DNA of 49,900 nucleotides from Geitlerinema sp. S16 (GTDB taxonomy: Bacteria; Cyanobacteriota; Cyanobacteriia; Cyanobacteriales; Geitlerinemataceae). The position numbers and the translations under genes were made by a program. The stretch is from positions 1-49,900 of the forward strand of contig JAABST010000033.1 in NCBI GenBank assembly GCA_011390275.1. Reading direction: 5' to 3'. The notes under the pieces are model-generated. The model did no database searches. It was not told where the DNA came from and saw nothing but the letters and a program-made list of their open reading frames with translations. This document shows positions 36,340 to 44,977 of the stretch, one piece after another; position 1 is the stretch's first letter; every line of letters starts with the position of its first letter.

Positions 36340-38442
36340 ATGTCCCGAATGCCCATGTCCTCCAGTCCTGAGTACGATAAATCGTCCCCGCAAGGTTCTC
36401 CTTCCCCGTCTCCGTCGGATCTAACGTCATCCTCTGCCGTGGATGAGGATTGTCTATCCGCGATACCACTCCCATCATCGACTTTGCATAACTTCGATCT
36501 TCAAGATACAGAAACGTTATTTCAGGCATATCTCGAAACAGCCAGCGATATGGTCTACACCGTGGATCTAGAGGGGCGGCTGACCTTTATCAATCGCTAT
36601 GGCCAAAATTTGCTGCGATGCTATCAGGGAGAGTGGCATCGGAGACCGTATATGTCGTTTGTGGCATCGGAGTCGCGGGAGGCGACCGCCGCAGCGTTTG
36701 CCAGTCTGCTCCAAACTGGCGAGCTGAAGGAGTATGAGTTTATGATTCAGCCGCTGGAGGGAAACCCGGTGTGTATGGAGGTCAATGGTCGGGTGTTGTT
36801 TCGCAAGGGGCAGCCGATCGGGGGCTTAGGGATCGCGCGAGATATTACGGAGCGGAAGCGATCGGAGCAGCGGCTTCAGATGTTTCTCCAGGCGATCGAA
36901 TCGTCCTATGACAGCGCGATGATCGTGGATCTCGATGGCACGATTGTCTACGCGAACTCCGCCACAGCGCGGACGTTTGGCTACGATGTGGAAGCTATTT
37001 TAGGGCAGCACGCCTCGATTTTTTATCCGCCGCAAGCTGAACTGTCGATCGAGGATTTGATTGGGCGAGCGCTGGACGATAATCATTACGATGCCCTTGG
37101 GGAGGTGGCGGGCTGGAGTGGCGAAACCATTTGCCAGCGCCAGACCCAGGATCAGCTATTTCCGGCGATCGTCTCAGTGAGTCCTATTCCGAGCGATCGT
37201 GGCCGTCCGACCATGGTGTCAATTACCTGCCGCGATATCACCACCCAAAAAGCGATTCAGGCGGAGCTGGCCAGCAAAAATCTTGAACTCGAACAGGCTA
37301 GTCGTCATAAGTCTTCTTTTCTCGCCAGCATGTCCCACGAATTAAGAACTCCGCTGACCTCTATTCTCGGATTTTCGTCGCTGCTGATCCAAGGGCTGTT
37401 TGGTGAACTCAACGAGAAACAGCAAAGTTATGTTCAGGGCATTGAGGATAGCGGCTTACATTTACTAGAGCTGATCAAAGATATTCTCGACCTGTCAAAA
37501 ATTGAGGCGGGCAAAATTGAATTGGATTTTTCGCCCTGTTCTTTGGTCGGAATTTGTCGCGAGACGATCGGCTTGGTGAGCAGTCAGGCACGCAAAAAAC
37601 AGATCGAAATTCTGCTCGAAATTATGCCGAATCTCGACACGATCGAGGCTGACGAACTGCGACTGCGCCAGATGCTGCTTAACTTGCTTTCTAATGCTCT
37701 GAAATTTTCCGATCCCGGTAGTCAAGTCGGCATCGAAGCGAGTGTGTGCGATGGCGAAATCAAACTCAGCGTCTGGGATCACGGCATCGGCATCGCGGAG
37801 GAGGATCAAGAGCTATTGTTTCAGCCGTTTCAGCAGATCGATAACTCCCTCAGTCGTAGCCACGAAGGCACTGGCCTCGGGCTTGCACTCACGAACCAAT
37901 TTGCTCAACTGCATGGCGGTCATGTGACCTGTGAATCGCGTCTGGAAGAGGGTAGCCGCTTTACGATCGTTCTGCCTGACCTGCGACCGTCACCCACGTT
38001 TGCACTTGACCGCTCACCGCTGCCAGCGCCGCCGATGCCTTCTAGCTCTGATGTTGGCGATCGCGCCGATGCGCTGATCCTGATTGTGGAAGATGATCCT
38101 TCAAATGCAACCTTTCTCCAAGATGCGATCCGACACTGGGGCTATCGGATTTACCATACCGGCGGAGGTCTAGAGGCACTGGAATGGCTGACAAGCCATT
38201 CACCCGATTTGATTTTGATGGATGTGAACTTGCCGGATCTCGACGGGCTGGCGGTGACACGACAGCTCAAGCTGAATCCGTACCGAATGCATATTCCGAT
38301 CGTGGCGATGACGGCATTGGTGATGGTCGGCGATCGCGAACGCTGCTTGGCGGCGGGGATGCAGGACTACATCAGTAAGCCGATCAATGGCGATCGGCTC
38401 GCCGCGATTCTCGAACGTTACTTACGGGTTTCGATCACCTAG
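36340..38442 (+). CDS. Hybrid sensor histidine kinase/response regulator with two PAS domains
   Basis: 700-residue soluble hybrid kinase. A serine- and proline-rich N-terminus (about 1-55) precedes PAS-1 (about 62-175, TASDMVYTVDLEGRLTFIN) and PAS-2 (about 185-310, SAMIVDLDGTIVYANSATA). The HisKA phospho-acceptor is in SMSHELRTPLTSILGF near residue 334. HATPase boxes follow: NLLSNALKFSDPG, DHGIGI and GTGLGLAL. A C-terminal receiver domain (about 585-697) holds the acidic pair in LIVEDDPS, the phospho-aspartate in LILMDVNLPDLDG near residue 627 and the lysine in ISKPING. No membrane segment is visible, so it probably senses a cytoplasmic signal such as redox, light or a ligand. The phosphorelay partner is not in the window. 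lgt starts 84 bp downstream. Confidence 0.95.
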   Translation: MSRMPMSSSPEYDKSSPQGSPSPSPSDLTSSSAVDEDCLSAIPLPSSTLHNFDLQDTETLFQAYLETASDMVYTVDLEGRLTFINRYGQNLLRCYQGEWHRRPYMSFVASESREATAAAFASLLQTGELKEYEFMIQPLEGNPVCMEVNGRVLFRKGQPIGGLGIARDITERKRSEQRLQMFLQAIESSYDSAMIVDLDGTIVYANSATARTFGYDVEAILGQHASIFYPPQAELSIEDLIGRALDDNHYDALGEVAGWSGETICQRQTQDQLFPAIVSVSPIPSDRGRPTMVSITCRDITTQKAIQAELASKNLELEQASRHKSSFLASMSHELRTPLTSILGFSSLLIQGLFGELNEKQQSYVQGIEDSGLHLLELIKDILDLSKIEAGKIELDFSPCSLVGICRETIGLVSSQARKKQIEILLEIMPNLDTIEADELRLRQMLLNLLSNALKFSDPGSQVGIEASVCDGEIKLSVWDHGIGIAEEDQELLFQPFQQIDNSLSRSHEGTGLGLALTNQFAQLHGGHVTCESRLEEGSRFTIVLPDLRPSPTFALDRSPLPAPPMPSSSDVGDRADALILIVEDDPSNATFLQDAIRHWGYRIYHTGGGLEALEWLTSHSPDLILMDVNLPDLDGLAVTRQLKLNPYRMHIPIVAMTALVMVGDRERCLAAGMQDYISKPINGDRLAAILERYLRVSIT

Positions 38443-38526
38443 CGCTCGATCGCCGCTGCGGCTCAGAGGCAGGAGGCACACTATACTGATGAGCGTCTCA
38501 AGTGCTGATTCACTCCAGATTCCCCC

Positions 38527-39396
38527 ATGCTCGTCGATCTCCTGTTGGCCGATTTCGCTTCTCCCGGTCCAATTTTGCTCGATCTTGGCGCGATCGCAAT
38601 CCGTTGGTACGGTCTACTGATCGCGATCGCCGTACTCGTCGGTATCAATCTTTCACAGTTTCTTGCTCGCTATCGCAACCTCAACCCGGACGATGTGGGT
38701 GATTTTGCGATTTGGGCGGTGATCGGCGCGATCGTCGGAGCGCGGATCTACTACGTCGCGTTTGAATGGGAATCCTACGCCGATGATTGGGTCAAAGCGC
38801 TACAAATCTGGCGCGGCGGCATTGCCATTCACGGCGCGATCCTGGGCGGCACGATCGCCGCGATTCTCTTTTCCCGCAAGCACCGGCTTTCCGTCTGGGC
38901 ACTGCTCGACGTGGTTGCGCCCTCGCTTGTCTTTGGTCAGGCGATCGGTCGTTGGGGCAACTTTTTCAATTCGGAAGCCTTTGGCGCTCCCACCAACTTA
39001 CCCTGGAAGCTTTATATTCCCCTCGCATCACGCCCCCCGGGCTACACCAGCTACGAGTATTTTCACCCGACCTTTCTCTACGAATCGCTCTGGAATTTAG
39101 GCGTATTGGCTCTGATTGGCTGGTTATTTTGGCGCGGTGTGAGAGGCGCGATCGCCCTCAAACCGGGTACGATCTCTCTGGTTTATTTCGCCGCCTATAG
39201 CCTCGGGCGCGTCTGGATTGAAGGGTTGCGGATGGATAGCCTCATGCTCGGGCCGTTGCGGATGGCTCAGGTTGTGAGTCTGGGCGGATTGTCGATCGCG
39301 CTGCTGAGTTTAATTTGGCTGTATGGCCTGAAGCGCTCTCTCCCGGATACGATCCCCACGAGTAGCGCCACAGCCACCACCACTCGCAAACCCTAA
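38527..39396 (+). CDS. lgt: Phosphatidylglycerol-prolipoprotein diacylglyceryl transferase
   Basis: First enzyme of lipoprotein maturation: transfers diacylglycerol to the lipobox cysteine. 289 residues with about seven membrane helices, as expected. Diagnostic motifs: [15 protein letters not shown] at the first helix, [28 protein letters not shown], and the Lgt signature [16 protein letters not shown] near residue 140. The C-terminus has the [19 protein letters not shown] motif. Essential arginine and histidine positions (HGAILG, GRWGN, RMD) are visible. It may be co-transcribed with the upstream hybrid kinase. Confidence 0.98.
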   Translation: MLVDLLLADFASPGPILLDLGAIAIRWYGLLIAIAVLVGINLSQFLARYRNLNPDDVGDFAIWAVIGAIVGARIYYVAFEWESYADDWVKALQIWRGGIAIHGAILGGTIAAILFSRKHRLSVWALLDVVAPSLVFGQAIGRWGNFFNSEAFGAPTNLPWKLYIPLASRPPGYTSYEYFHPTFLYESLWNLGVLALIGWLFWRGVRGAIALKPGTISLVYFAAYSLGRVWIEGLRMDSLMLGPLRMAQVVSLGGLSIALLSLIWLYGLKRSLPDTIPTSSATATTTRKP

Positions 39397-39579
39397 ATCG
39401 CGATCGCGCCAGAATCCTAGCCCTCGCGGACGTCGCTTTTTGCCTCATCCAATGAGCATCCATAATCTCCATACATCCAATCGAATAAAACTCAGTCGTG
39501 GCCTTGCTCCAGCCTTGAATTTAGGGTGATAAACTAGGGTCGCTTAATTCCAAAACCTGAGTCGAGCGTATCGTGTTGA

Positions 39580-39626
39580 TCTTGTATTTAATGTCGATAT
39601 TTAATGTTGATCGACATTAATCAAGA
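39580..39626. promoter_or_regulatory. Nested dyad upstream of the TIR-WD40 gene
   Basis: TTAATGTCGAT (39588-39598) and ATCGACATTAA (39610-39620) form a perfect 11-bp inverted repeat with an 11-nt spacer. Outside it, TCTTG (39580-39584) and CAAGA (39622-39626) are also complementary. It lies 62 bp before the start codon, in an AT-rich stretch. It could be an operator for a dimeric regulator or a leader hairpin. Confidence 0.5.
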
Positions 39627-39687
39627 TTAAGCTTTTGTGCCTTGCCTTTTTCTAGATCGTCCTTGTAGTCAGAGCGGTGTGTTAGCC

Positions 39688-42600
39688 ATGAGTGAATTTT
39701 GGAATGCGTTTATCTCCTATGGTCGAGCCGATAGTAAAGCCTTCGCCGCCAAGCTCCATCAACGCCTCCGTGAAACTGGTCTCAGTATTTGGTTTGACCA
39801 AAACGATATTCCCCTCGGCGTAGACTTCCAAAATCAGATTGATGACGGCATCGACAAGTCTGATAATTTCCTGTTTATCATCGCGCCGCATTCGATCAAC
39901 TCACCCTACTGCCTCAAGGAAATTGTTCTCGCTCTGAAGCGGCAAAAGCGCATCATCCCGCTGCTTCATGTGGAGGAAATTTCGCGGGAGACCTGGCAAT
40001 CCCGTAACCCCAACGGGACTGACGAGCAATGGGAAAGCTATAAGGCTGCCGGGAAGCATTCCAGTTTTCCCAATATGACCCCGGAAATCGGCAAGATTAA
40101 CTGGGTCTATTTCCGTGAAGGCATCGATGATTTTGAGGCGTCGTTTGCGGGTCTTGTGGATTTGATCGATCGCCACAAAGGCTATGTGAAACAACATACG
40201 ACGCTGTTGGAGCGAGCCTTAAACTGGGATCGCAAGCAGCGTCAGTCGCGTTACTTACTGGCGGGTGACGATCGCACCGAGGCGCTCACTTGGCTAAAAA
40301 CGAGCTTTACCGGTAAAGAACAAGCCCCGTGTGAGCCGACGTTTTTACACTGTGACTACATCTGCGAGAGCATCAAAAACGCCAATAACCTACTGAGCGA
40401 CGTTTTTGTTTGTGCCTCAACGAAAAATGCTGAGATCTCCGAGCGGCTCCGATCGGCACTGATGCGCGATGGCATTACCCTCTGGAGTCCGGCGAATGCC
40501 AAATCTGGATCTGATTTATCGAAAGCCATTTCCCAGGGCATCGAACAGGCGACAAACTTTGTTTACCTGATCTCACCGGAGTCGGTGTCGTCCGAAAACT
40601 GCGCCCAGCAGCTCGACTACGCGATCGCCCTCAACAAACGCATTATCCCGATTAAGGTCGCGCCAACCCCCACCGCCGATCTACCGGACAGCATTAAAAC
40701 GCGCCAATTCATCAAGCTCGACACCTGCAAAACCCAGGACGAGTACAACGTGACGATCGGCTCCGTGATTAAGCAAGTTAAGGAAGATGCTGCTTACCTT
40801 GAACAGCACAAAACGTTGTTAGTGCGAGCGCTGAAGTGGGAAGCGCAAAATTATAACGCCGGTTTGCTTCTGCGTGGCTACAACCTCGAAAATGCTGAGT
40901 CATGGCTGAAGGCCGGTCGAGATCATCCCGACACGTCGCCGCTACCGATCCATGAAAAGCTGATCGATGAGAGCAAAAACCAGCCGCCCGATCCATCCTC
41001 CGATGTGTTTCTGTCCTATGCGCGTACCGATGGTGATTTTGCACGTCAATTAAACGATGCCCTGCAAACCCAAGGAAAAGTCACCTGGTTTGACCAAGAA
41101 TCGATCTCAGCCACGGGCGACGCCGATGCGGAAATGCGCGACGGCATCGCCCAAGCGGATAACTTCATCTACGTTATTTCCCCTACTTCGGTCAATACTG
41201 AGGACTGCCAAGCGGAGTTGGAGTATGCCAAATCGTTAACGAAGCGGATTATTCCCGTGCTGTTGCGCGATACCGATCCCGGCGATATTGATGCCGATAT
41301 TCGCGCTCTGCCGACGATCAACTTTGCTGACGACGACGACTTTTTCGTGGACTTTAACGAACTGGTGCGGACGATCGATATTGATCGCGAGCACGTGCAA
41401 AGTCATACGAAATGGTTGCAACGGGCGATCGAATGGGATGGCAAACAGCGCCCCGGCGATTTATTGCTGCGCGGTTCGGAATTCGCGATCGCCGAAGCCT
41501 GGAAAGACGAAGCGATCGAATACTCGAAAAATCCCCCCGTTACCGACTTACAGCACGCCTTTCTCCAGGCGAGTAAGGACGCGATCGAAGCTGCTGAACA
41601 GGCCGAACGCGAGCGTCAGGAACGAGTGCTACGTCTAGAGCAAGACAAAGTTAAAGCCGCTGAAGAACTGGCTCGTAAGCAAAAAGCATTTTTGGCGGTC
41701 GTCAGCGGTGCGCTGGTTGTGTCCGTCGGTTTAGGGATTGCGGCTCTGGTTCAGCGCCAAATTGCGGTACAGAAAGAGCAAGAAGCCCTTCGCAGCGGGA
41801 TCAATGCCCTGGGTAAATCCTCGCGGGCGGTCTTTGCGTTGAATCAGCGACTCGATGCGCTGGTGGTCGCGATTCAAGCGCAACGGGCGATCGGCGGTTT
41901 AGCTGTACCCGATCCGCAACTTGCGGAAAGTTCCGAGCAAGTGTTGCGTCAAGCCGTTTACGGTGTCCGCGAACAAAACCGTCTGGAAGGCCATGAAACC
42001 CGGATCAACGATGTGTCATTTGCCCCGGATGGTCAACTGCTAGCCTCCGCGAGTGGCGATCGCACCGTCAAGCTCTGGAAGCCTGATGGTACAGAGGTGG
42101 GAACCCTCGAAGGTCACACCGCTCGGGTTTGGAGTGTCACGTTTAGTCCCGACGGCAAGACCCTGGCGTCCGCGAGTATCGATCGCACCGTGCGGTTGTG
42201 GGACGTGGCAACGATGAAGGAAATTCGCGTCCTAGAAGGCCACGCCGGTCGAGTCTGGAGTTTGTCGTTTACCCCCGATGGTCAAACCCTAGCCTCGGGC
42301 AGTGCCGATAAAACAATCAAACTGTGGAATGTTGCCGATGGTACAGAGATTGCAACCCTGACCGGGCATACCTCCGAAGTCCAAGATTTGGCCTTTGCCG
42401 ATGACCAAACCCTTGTCTCCGGTAGTGACGACGGGACAGTACGGATCTGGGATATCGAGGCCAAAGCTGAAACGACTCAGGTTAAAGCCCACGATGGCGG
42501 CGTTTGGGGGATACACATCAATCCGGCTCGCGATACGATCGTCTCCGCTAGCAGCAAAGGCGAGATTGCAACCTGGAATTTACAGGGCGAAGAACAAGGT

Positions 42601-43908
42601 CGCTGGAAAGCTCATGATTCTGGCGTGACGGGTCTTGCCTTTTCGACGGATGGTAAAACGATCGCCTCGGGAGGTCTCGATGGTGTGGTTAAAATTTGGA
42701 CGGCGAACGGAAAACTCCTCAGCTCCTGGGTCGGCCATGAAGGTGAAGTCACCGGTATTTCCTTCCAGAAAGGCGGCGGAACCTTAGTCGCGTCATCCAG
42801 CCGCGATAAAACCGTGCGTCTCTGGCAGCGCGATACAACCCTGCTCACCGTCCTCAACGAACACGAAGATCGCGTGCGTGGCGTGGCCTACAGTCCAGAT
42901 GGCAAGCAGTTTGCCAGTGGTAGCTGGGACAATACCGTACGCCTGTGGTCACCGGAGGGTCTGCTGGATAAAACCTTAGAAGGACATACCGGCGCTGTGT
43001 ACGGCCTTACCTTTCGTCCGGATAGCTCGATGATCGCCTCCGCTTCCGCCGATAAGACCATTCGCCTGTGGTCTGCCGAGGGTGAAATGCTCAAGGTTCT
43101 GGAAGGGCACGAGGACAAGGTCAACGGCGTCGCTTTTAGCGGTGATGGTAAGTACCTGGTCTCGGCCAGTGATGACGAGACGGTCGGTATTTGGAATGTG
43201 GAGACGGGCGAGAATATCCAGTTCCTCAAAGGCCATAAGGATGAAGTTCCGGCGATCGCCTTCGATCCGACCGGCGATCGCTTCGTTTCGGCCAGTGATG
43301 ATACAACGGTGATCGTCTGGAATCTCAAGGGTGAACAACTGATGACCTTAGAGGGTCACAAGGCCGAACTGCTGAGCGTGGCCTTTAGCCCCGATGGCAA
43401 CTACATCGCCACCGCCAGCGCGGATAATACCGTCAAGCTCTGGGATGCAGAGGGCAACGAAGTGGCGACGATGAAAGGCCATGAGGGGCTAGTTAATGCG
43501 GTGGCCTTTAGTGCCGATGGCGATCGCCTTGCCTCGGGCAGTACCGACCAAAAAGTCAACCTTTGGGATTTGGAAGGTAATCTAATGACAACTCTGACCG
43601 GTCATAGCGACTCGGTGATGGCGGTCGCCTTCAGTCCCGATGGTAGCCAGGTGATTTCCGGTAGTAATGACGCGAGTGTGATCATCACGCCGATCGATGA
43701 AATCATGGGCGCAAGTCAACTGCTTTACTATGGCTGTGCTTGGGCGGCGGACTATCTGCGCACCAATGCGAATCTCAATGACACCGAACGCGCGATCTGT
43801 GATGGGGTTGAAAAGCCAACTCCGTCGGAAGCGGCGAAGGACACGCCTCAGGTTAACGTCCCGCGTGGGTCGCTGTTTGCCCTGACCTACACTCGCCGTC
43901 AGCGTTAG
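39688..43908 (+). CDS. Triple-TIR, single-pass membrane, WD40 protein
   Basis: 1406 residues from the ATG at 39688 (MSEFWNAFISYG); a GTG 51 bp upstream is a weaker start. Three TIR domains come first: TIR1 (about 4-150, AFISYGRAD), TIR2 (about 236-365) and TIR3 (about 450-575, DVFLSYARTDGD). TIR domains can cleave NAD+ via a glutamate that follows S-x-x-S/T-x-x-C-x-x. TIR1 has it at E78 (CLKE) and TIR3 at E510 (CQAE), but TIR2 has Q308 (CAQQ) and lacks the W-F-D motif of the BB loop. Each TIR is followed by a similar ~65-residue motif (HTTLLERALNW, HKTLLVRALKW, HTKWLQRAIEW). A coiled coil (about 620-665) leads to one membrane helix (about 668-690). A helical linker precedes 14 WD40 repeats (about 764-1337), enough for two propellers, and a tail with GCAWAADYL. 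The likely role is signalling or immune sensing, by inference. Confidence 0.92.
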   Translation: MSEFWNAFISYGRADSKAFAAKLHQRLRETGLSIWFDQNDIPLGVDFQNQIDDGIDKSDNFLFIIAPHSINSPYCLKEIVLALKRQKRIIPLLHVEEISRETWQSRNPNGTDEQWESYKAAGKHSSFPNMTPEIGKINWVYFREGIDDFEASFAGLVDLIDRHKGYVKQHTTLLERALNWDRKQRQSRYLLAGDDRTEALTWLKTSFTGKEQAPCEPTFLHCDYICESIKNANNLLSDVFVCASTKNAEISERLRSALMRDGITLWSPANAKSGSDLSKAISQGIEQATNFVYLISPESVSSENCAQQLDYAIALNKRIIPIKVAPTPTADLPDSIKTRQFIKLDTCKTQDEYNVTIGSVIKQVKEDAAYLEQHKTLLVRALKWEAQNYNAGLLLRGYNLENAESWLKAGRDHPDTSPLPIHEKLIDESKNQPPDPSSDVFLSYARTDGDFARQLNDALQTQGKVTWFDQESISATGDADAEMRDGIAQADNFIYVISPTSVNTEDCQAELEYAKSLTKRIIPVLLRDTDPGDIDADIRALPTINFADDDDFFVDFNELVRTIDIDREHVQSHTKWLQRAIEWDGKQRPGDLLLRGSEFAIAEAWKDEAIEYSKNPPVTDLQHAFLQASKDAIEAAEQAERERQERVLRLEQDKVKAAEELARKQKAFLAVVSGALVVSVGLGIAALVQRQIAVQKEQEALRSGINALGKSSRAVFALNQRLDALVVAIQAQRAIGGLAVPDPQLAESSEQVLRQAVYGVREQNRLEGHETRINDVSFAPDGQLLASASGDRTVKLWKPDGTEVGTLEGHTARVWSVTFSPDGKTLASASIDRTVRLWDVATMKEIRVLEGHAGRVWSLSFTPDGQTLASGSADKTIKLWNVADGTEIATLTGHTSEVQDLAFADDQTLVSGSDDGTVRIWDIEAKAETTQVKAHDGGVWGIHINPARDTIVSASSKGEIATWNLQGEEQGRWKAHDSGVTGLAFSTDGKTIASGGLDGVVKIWTANGKLLSSWVGHEGEVTGISFQKGGGTLVASSSRDKTVRLWQRDTTLLTVLNEHEDRVRGVAYSPDGKQFASGSWDNTVRLWSPEGLLDKTLEGHTGAVYGLTFRPDSSMIASASADKTIRLWSAEGEMLKVLEGHEDKVNGVAFSGDGKYLVSASDDETVGIWNVETGENIQFLKGHKDEVPAIAFDPTGDRFVSASDDTTVIVWNLKGEQLMTLEGHKAELLSVAFSPDGNYIATASADNTVKLWDAEGNEVATMKGHEGLVNAVAFSADGDRLASGSTDQKVNLWDLEGNLMTTLTGHSDSVMAVAFSPDGSQVISGSNDASVIITPIDEIMGASQLLYYGCAWAADYLRTNANLNDTERAICDGVEKPTPSEAAKDTPQVNVPRGSLFALTYTRRQR

Positions 43909-43928
43909 TTTCGCCCCATTAACGGCTG

Positions 43929-43967
43929 AGAAATCGGAGTTTTCTAAAAACTCCGATTTCTGATTTT
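43929..43967 (+). terminator. Terminator after the TIR-WD40 gene
   Basis: AGAAATCGGAGTTTT pairs with AAAACTCCGATTTCT (14-15 bp, tiny loop) and is followed by GATTTTTGG. It lies 21 bp past the stop codon: a strong factor-independent terminator, which isolates this gene from the convergent TPR gene. Confidence 0.93.
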
Positions 43968-44048
43968 TGGTGGTAATGATGCCTTTGGGGTTGGACGATC
44001 GACGGGCAACTTAAAATCAAAGCTTAAAACAAATTCAAAGCTTAAAAC

Positions 44049-44747
44049 TTAAACGAGATCCTGCATTCGTTCGATTTGTTGGATCAGGTTAGACACCGCG
44101 ATCGCACGCCAAAGGTCTTCCCTGTCAATCAACTGTTCAACAGCGACCGTCAGCACCTGAACCGCCTCGCGATCGCGCCCGAGTTGCCACAGGGCTTGCC
44201 CCCGTCCGAGCTGCGCATCGGTATAGCTCGCCTCAATATTCACCGCTTGCTCGTAAACCTTGAGCGCTTCCTCCCAGCGACTTTGGCTGGAGTAGAGTTC
44301 GCCGAGACCGCTGAGGGCGAGCACGTAACGATCTTCGAGTTCGATCGCGCGACGATAGGCAGCTTCAGCATCGGCATCTTGGTATTGAGCCGCGAGGACG
44401 ACACCGAGTTTGTAATACAAGCCTGCATCACGGGGATCGCGATCGATCAGTTTACGAAAGAGGATCTCTGCATCGCTATAGTTTTCCTCGCGAATGTAGC
44501 GATTCGCCTCGCGCATAAGCGTGGCGCGATCAAACTGATCAGGTAGCAACAGGGGGGTGATCTGCGCGATCGCGGGTGATGTTGCTTGCTCTAAGCTCGC
44601 CAGTACCGGCGCGGCGTTCACCGATTCCAGGCCACCCAGTCCAGTGAGGAGCATCACCCCCAGCGAGATCCCACGCCGCCAGGATGCGCCGCGATCGGGC
44701 GATCGTGTTGGGGCTGGGGACGGCATGAACGTAAAAAGAGGGGACAT
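44049..44747 (-). CDS. Exported tetratricopeptide-repeat protein
   Basis: 232 residues. The N-terminus has a basic stretch and a hydrophobic segment (RRGISLGVMLLTGLGG) ending with NAAPVLA, a plausible signal peptide, so it is probably periplasmic or envelope-associated. At least three TPR units follow from about residue 78: YSDAEILFRKLIDRDP, YQDADAEAAYRRAIELE and WEEALKVYEQAVNIE. A fourth begins at YTDAQLGRGQALWQLG. TPR domains mediate protein contacts; the partner is unknown. A second ATG 21 bp into the gene is an alternative start. The CAAAGCTTAAAAC duplication near 44018-44048 lies at its 3' end. Confidence 0.85.
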   Translation of the reverse strand: MSPLFTFMPSPAPTRSPDRGASWRRGISLGVMLLTGLGGLESVNAAPVLASLEQATSPAIAQITPLLLPDQFDRATLMREANRYIREENYSDAEILFRKLIDRDPRDAGLYYKLGVVLAAQYQDADAEAAYRRAIELEDRYVLALSGLGELYSSQSRWEEALKVYEQAVNIEASYTDAQLGRGQALWQLGRDREAVQVLTVAVEQLIDREDLWRAIAVSNLIQQIERMQDLV

Positions 44748-44977
44748 AACAAAGGCGAAAAACAGATCGCGCCAGCAGGGATAGACTCGATGAATGATTC
44801 ATTGAATGATTCATTACATGAACAATTCAATGAATGGTTTATTGAACGGTTTATTAAAACTTGAACATTGGGTCAACCTTTAGAATCCTTAAAGTCTAGC
44901 GAAGTGCGGCAAACGGTAGGAGGACTCAGAGGGATAAACCAGAGGGAGAAATCAGGGGAATAAATCAGAGTTTGCTT
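44748..44977. repeat. Divergent promoter region with 12-bp tandem duplication
   Basis: TGAATGATTCAT occurs twice head-to-tail at 44791-44814. It is itself near-palindromic (GAATGATTC), and further related bases run to about 44860 (TTCAATGAATGG, TTTATTGAACGG). The region separates the divergent TPR and DUF790 genes and should hold both promoters. Confidence 0.7.

Noticed and set aside
39637..39687. GTG start adding 17 residues to the TIR-WD40 protein
   Set aside because: The ATG at 39688 begins directly before the first TIR strand, as in other TIR proteins, and the extra residues look unrelated.
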